Shown here: piece after piece, positions 13,368 through 16,935 of the stretch
Layout of the letters: the number at the start of each line of letters is the position of its first letter
How positions within the stretch are numbered: position 1 is the first letter of the stretch
NCBI GenBank assembly: GCA_041595255.1
Contig: JBFHKR010000052.1
Span: 1 to 16,935, forward strand
Reading direction: 5' to 3'
DNA length: 16,935 nucleotides
Origin: PGYR01 sp041595255
GTDB lineage: Bacteria; Bacteroidota; Ignavibacteria; Kapaibacteriales; UBA2268
Notes under the pieces: generated by a model
Seen by the model: the letters and a program-made list of their open reading frames with translations, nothing else
What the model was told of the DNA's origin: nothing
Database searches by the model: none
Made by a program: the position numbers and the translations under genes

Positions 13368-15514
13368 AAATTCTAATCGTTTTTCTTTTATCATTTTCAA
13401 TTCTAAGTTCTAAGACAATAGTTGGGACTGTTTATGATAGTTTTACTAATGAAACAGTTGCAGATGTTAAGATTATAATTAACATCAAGGAAGGAACGAT
13501 TTATACTGATAAGAATGGAAAATTCGAAATAGAAGTATCAAAGAAAACTCATACAGATTTTATCAAGTCTGGTTATGTAGAGAAACATATCAATCTAACT
13601 CCCGATTATGATACTTTATCTATTTTTCTTACGCCTTTAAATTTTGAGTATGATGATATTACAATAACTGACAATAAATTTAAAAAATCAAATCAAAGAA
13701 CTATTAGCCAATCTTCTATAAACGAGAATGCAAGTAAAAGCCTATCAGAATTATTGAATAGTAAATTGGGAATATCTAGTTCTGAAATGGGTGAAGCAGT
13801 TTCAAGACCAGTAATAAATGGATTATCTGGCAATAGATTATCAGTAATTAATGATGGATTCAAATCAAAAGATCTATCTGGTAATTCACCCGATCATGCT
13901 CAAGCTCAAACACTCAATGGACTTGATCGAATTAGTATTCTCTCAGGGGCAGAGTTAGTTAGGTATGGGGCATCATTAGTAGGAAGTGCAGTACATACAG
14001 AGAGTAATTATAATATAGGTACACCGATCTCCAACAACAGTAACATATTAACCAGTTCTTTTGCAACTAATAATAACAAATTTAGTATTTCAACTAAAAA
14101 TCAATTCAAAGAGATTCTCAATGGTTTTGTTTTAGATGGTGTATATACTAAAGCTAATAATGTTAGTACTCCAAATGGTGAGTTATTTAATACTGAATAT
14201 GAGCTTTATGAAATTTCAACTGGATTATACTACGAATTAGGTGAATATAGTATCAACCCATATATGTCAGTTTTCGAGAAAAAATATGGAATTCCAGGTG
14301 GATTTGTTGGTGCCCATCCTAAAGGTGTTGATATAGAAATGAATAGAAATACAATTGGTTTGAACTCTGAGTATCACACTCATGGCGCTGTAATAGATAA
14401 ACTGAAATTAGATTATGAAAGAAGTTTTTATGATCATAAAGAGAATGAGAGCAGTGGATTAATTGGTGCCCAATTTAGGTTTGTATCTAATACAGTTAGA
14501 TTCGAATTGGAACAGCACCAAGGTAGCATATTCAATAACGGTTATATGGGTTTACAACTAACAAGAAAGGATAATGAACTAGGTGGATTCGTATTTATAC
14601 CAAATAACCAATACAATTTGATTTCTGCTTATATCAAGGAAAAAGTTGCTCTAATAAATCAAATTAATTTAAACTATGGAGCTAGATATGAAATAATTAA
14701 AGTGAATCTTGATAACCCATATTTATTTCAATCTGAAATTATTAATAGTAGAGATTTTTCGTCTTTTTCGAATGCTCTAACAATTAATTACACCCCTTCG
14801 GAAAATCTATTATTTACTTTCGATTTGGCACTATCTAACAGAGCTCCAGAACCTGAAGAATTGTTCTCAAATGGTCCTCATTTGGCTGCTTATTCTTATG
14901 AAATTGGGAATCCGAATTTAGATTTAGAGAGATCAATTTCTTATTCATTGAAATCACAGTATAACACTCAAGATATTAATATTGGAGCGGAATTGTATTT
15001 TTATGATTATTCGAACTATATTACTCCATTTGCGACTGGAGATACAAATTATAGCACTTTGTTACCCATATTTAGACAAACGAATATAGCTGCTGAACTA
15101 TATGGGCTAAATATAAACGCAGAATATGACTTCAACTCATTTCTAACTCTAAATTCTGATGTTACTTATACAATCGGTAAAGAGACAACAAGCGGCGCTT
15201 ATCTTCCACTTATACCACCTTTGGCTATGAATATAGCATTGAACTACAAATTAGAAGATTGGAATTTTAGAATTAATTCAAAAATGGCAACTAGTCAAGA
15301 GAAAACTGGACTTTTTGAAACTAGAACTGATGGTTATATAGTTTTAAATGCTGATATTAAGAAAAATATAGATTTGGGTGGGAATATGCTCTCAGTAATG
15401 TTAAATTTCTATAATATTACGAATCAAGTTTATAGAAATCACCTTTCTAGAATTAAATCAGTTTACCCTCAGCCCGGTTTTGGTACCGAGCTGACAGTAA
15501 ATTATTATTTTTAA
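13364..15514 (+). CDS. TonB-dependent receptor, ZnuD-like (probable zinc/metal uptake)
   Basis: This 716-residue outer-membrane receptor has an export signal (1-16), a carboxypeptidase-regulatory-like domain (17-90, IVGTVYDSFTNETVADVKI), a plug (about 105-215) and a 22-strand-type barrel ending in Phe. The plug has RPVINGLSGNRLSVINDG (148-165) and SPDHA (175-179), followed by ISILSGAELVRYGASLVG. The same order of motifs (RPxIRGLxGxRVxVxxDG, S-x-DHA, RIEVLRGPAxLLYGSxAxGG) marks the ZnuD zinc-receptor branch, from memory. A YDHKE segment early in the barrel also fits. It imports a ligand with TonB/ExbBD energy, and zinc is most likely given the His-rich neighbours. The start is GTG, overlapping the MazG stop (GTGA). 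The stop TAA shares bases with the aspS stop on the other strand. Confidence 0.88.
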   Translation: MKILIVFLLSFSILSSKTIVGTVYDSFTNETVADVKIIINIKEGTIYTDKNGKFEIEVSKKTHTDFIKSGYVEKHINLTPDYDTLSIFLTPLNFEYDDITITDNKFKKSNQRTISQSSINENASKSLSELLNSKLGISSSEMGEAVSRPVINGLSGNRLSVINDGFKSKDLSGNSPDHAQAQTLNGLDRISILSGAELVRYGASLVGSAVHTESNYNIGTPISNNSNILTSSFATNNNKFSISTKNQFKEILNGFVLDGVYTKANNVSTPNGELFNTEYELYEISTGLYYELGEYSINPYMSVFEKKYGIPGGFVGAHPKGVDIEMNRNTIGLNSEYHTHGAVIDKLKLDYERSFYDHKENESSGLIGAQFRFVSNTVRFELEQHQGSIFNNGYMGLQLTRKDNELGGFVFIPNNQYNLISAYIKEKVALINQINLNYGARYEIIKVNLDNPYLFQSEIINSRDFSSFSNALTINYTPSENLLFTFDLALSNRAPEPEELFSNGPHLAAYSYEIGNPNLDLERSISYSLKSQYNTQDINIGAELYFYDYSNYITPFATGDTNYSTLLPIFRQTNIAAELYGLNINAEYDFNSFLTLNSDVTYTIGKETTSGAYLPLIPPLAMNIALNYKLEDWNFRINSKMATSQEKTGLFETRTDGYIVLNADIKKNIDLGGNMLSVMLNFYNITNQVYRNHLSRIKSVYPQPGFGTELTVNYYF

Positions 15515-16935
15515 TCTTTTTTCTTAAGAAGGTTTAATCCCAAATCAGACAGCTGAACTGTATCAACAGTAGATGGCGAACCATCCATAAGTGATAATCC
15601 ACTTGTCGTTTTAGGGAATGCGATAACGTCACGTATATTGTCAGTACCAGTAAGAATCATTACTAACCTATCTAATCCGAATGCAATACCACCATGAGGA
15701 GGAGCTCCATATTGTAATGCCTCTATTAAAAATCCAAACTTATCATTAGCGTCTTCTTTACTCAATCCCAAAGCTTCAAACATTTTAGATTGCAATTCTT
15801 GATCGTGTATTCTTATACTTCCGCCGCCTACTTCAGCACCGTTGATAACCATATCATAAGCTATTGAACGAACTTTCTCTGGAGTTTCATCGAGTTTGTC
15901 TAAATCTTCAAAATTTGGCGATGTAAACGGGTGATGCATAGCATATACAGCTCCTGTCTCTTCATCTTTCTCAAATAAAGGGAAATCAGTTACCCAACCG
16001 AAGTGGAATTCATTTTTAATACCTTCATATATTCCAGTTCGCTTAGCTATTTCTTGTCTTAAAGCACCAAGAATAGTATAACATCTAGACCAATTATCAG
16101 AAGAAATTAAAAGTAAATCACCATTTTCAGCATTTGCTTTTGACTTAATCGCTTCTATTATTTCATCAGATAAGAACTTAGCTATTGGCGAATTTACACC
16201 TTCATCAGTGAACTTCATCCAAGCTAATCCTTTTGCACCATAATTTTTTGCGACTTCTGTCAGATCGTCTATATTTTTTCTTGAATAATCTGCGCAACCT
16301 TTAGCGTTTAGCACTGCTACTTCACCGCCATTATTTACAACATCAGTAAATACTTTAAAATCACAGTTGCTTACTTCTTCTGCAATAGAAATTAATTTCA
16401 GGTCATAACGCAAATCTGGTTTATCACTTCCGTAATTCTCCATAGCTTCTTTGTAGGTCAATCGAGTAAATTCTCCTACTTCATAACCAAGTACATCTTT
16501 CCATAAGTTTCTGATATAACCTTCTCCTATTGAGATTATATCTTCCATATCTACAAAAGACATTTCTACATCGACTTGCGTGAATTCAGGTTGTCTATCT
16601 GCTCTAAAATCTTCATCACGGAAGCATTTAACAATCTGCATATAGCGATCAAACCCAGCTACCATACTAATCTGCTTAAATATTTGTGGAGACTGTGGTA
16701 AAGCGTAAAACTTGCCTTTGTTCATTCTACTTGGTACAAGGAAATCTCTCGCGCCTTCTGGAGTAGATTTCATCAAAACAGGTGTTTCAATTTCAATGAA
16801 TTTATTTTCTTCGAAGTATCTATGAGTAGTTTGATAAACTTTATTTCGAACTATGAATTTTTCTTGGAGAGCAGTTCTACGTAGATCTAAATATCTGTAT
16901 TTTAACCTTAGTTCTTCACTTGCTTCAGTTTTACC
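15511..16935 (-). CDS. aspS: Aspartyl-tRNA synthetase, C-terminal 474 residues (5' end beyond window)
   Basis: The frame is open from the window edge to the stop at 15513-15511, so 474 of about 590 residues are present. The missing part is the N-terminal anticodon-binding OB domain. The visible protein begins GKTEASEELRLKYRYLDLRR, then class II motif 1 (FIEIETPVLMKSTPEGARDF), motif 2 (FRDEDFRADRQPEFTQVDVE), a bacterial-type GAD insertion in the middle, and motif 3 (GIAFGLDRLVMILTG) near the end. It charges tRNA-Asp with aspartate. A TTG inside ETPVL-M at 16776 is not the start, because conserved sequence continues upstream of it. Whether it also charges tRNA-Asn cannot be judged, since determinants in the N-terminal domain are missing. 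The stop lies in a TTAA shared with the TonB receptor stop. Confidence 0.98.
   Translation of the reverse strand, partial: GKTEASEELRLKYRYLDLRRTALQEKFIVRNKVYQTTHRYFEENKFIEIETPVLMKSTPEGARDFLVPSRMNKGKFYALPQSPQIFKQISMVAGFDRYMQIVKCFRDEDFRADRQPEFTQVDVEMSFVDMEDIISIGEGYIRNLWKDVLGYEVGEFTRLTYKEAMENYGSDKPDLRYDLKLISIAEEVSNCDFKVFTDVVNNGGEVAVLNAKGCADYSRKNIDDLTEVAKNYGAKGLAWMKFTDEGVNSPIAKFLSDEIIEAIKSKANAENGDLLLISSDNWSRCYTILGALRQEIAKRTGIYEGIKNEFHFGWVTDFPLFEKDEETGAVYAMHHPFTSPNFEDLDKLDETPEKVRSIAYDMVINGAEVGGGSIRIHDQELQSKMFEALGLSKEDANDKFGFLIEALQYGAPPHGGIAFGLDRLVMILTGTDNIRDVIAFPKTTSGLSLMDGSPSTVDTVQLSDLGLNLLKKKD

Noticed and set aside
15521..15530. TTCTTAAGAA palindrome as a terminator for the TonB receptor
   Set aside because: It has no loop and no following T-run, and it encodes the LLKKK end of AspRS on the other strand.
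1..16935. CRISPR array, insertion sequence, prophage, tRNA or rRNA
   Set aside because: I saw no regularly spaced repeats, transposase, integrase, terminal inverted repeats or structured RNA gene. The contractile-system-like words are confined to the small secreted proteins and no injection-system genes are present.

Overview
The window is AT-rich, densely packed bacterial DNA. Several things point to the FCB group (Bacteroidota, Ignavibacteriota, Kapaibacteriota or relatives): a DUF3078-like outer-membrane barrel, a TonB receptor with an N-terminal carboxypeptidase-regulatory-like domain, short lipoproteins with a Cys lipobox, a MazG-like protein of the Bacteroidota type, and weak Shine-Dalgarno signals. 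The species cannot be named from the sequence. No rRNA, tRNA, CRISPR array or insertion sequence was seen, and no gene-free stretch exceeds 300 bases.

Layout. (1) Bases 1-2372, minus strand: glycolytic operon gapA-pgk, followed by the start of a rhomboid-type protease cut by the window edge. (2) Bases 2565-5939, plus strand: a tandem family of four small secreted proteins, the first frameshifted, followed by an outer-membrane beta-barrel gene that overlaps the fourth by ATGA. (3) Bases 6014-10751, plus strand: an exported C1-family (aminopeptidase C/bleomycin hydrolase-like) peptidase, then one base later a large AddA/RecB-like helicase-nuclease. (4) Bases 10757-11612, minus strand: a RidA-family protein and a DUF6265-like protein. 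(5) Bases 11678-15514, plus strand: a probable metal-uptake operon of two related lipoproteins, a small His/Cys-rich exported protein, a MazG-like pyrophosphohydrolase and a ZnuD-like TonB-dependent receptor. (6) Bases 15511-16935, minus strand: aspS, missing its 5' end.

The most unusual part is region 2. The four secreted paralogues share an export signal, a beta-rich N-terminal domain and an acidic DxDxDG...DCD-type C-terminal motif, but their central segments differ completely. Those segments carry short words that, from memory, look like pieces of contractile-injection-system proteins: the Hcp signature TGKRQHKP...KELDKSS, a DUF4157-like HEAAHVIQQ, and a tail-tube-like RKRPGRT. Conserved ends around swapped middles suggest cassette-like diversification, with the coupled barrel as a possible partner at the outer membrane. 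The function is unknown.

Region 5 reads as a zinc or similar transition-metal acquisition unit. The receptor has the SPDHA motif of ZnuD-type receptors. One lipoprotein has a His/Asp/Glu-rich insertion that its paralogue lacks. A Fur/Zur-like dyad lies upstream. The MazG gene is joined to the genes on both sides by overlapping start and stop codons.
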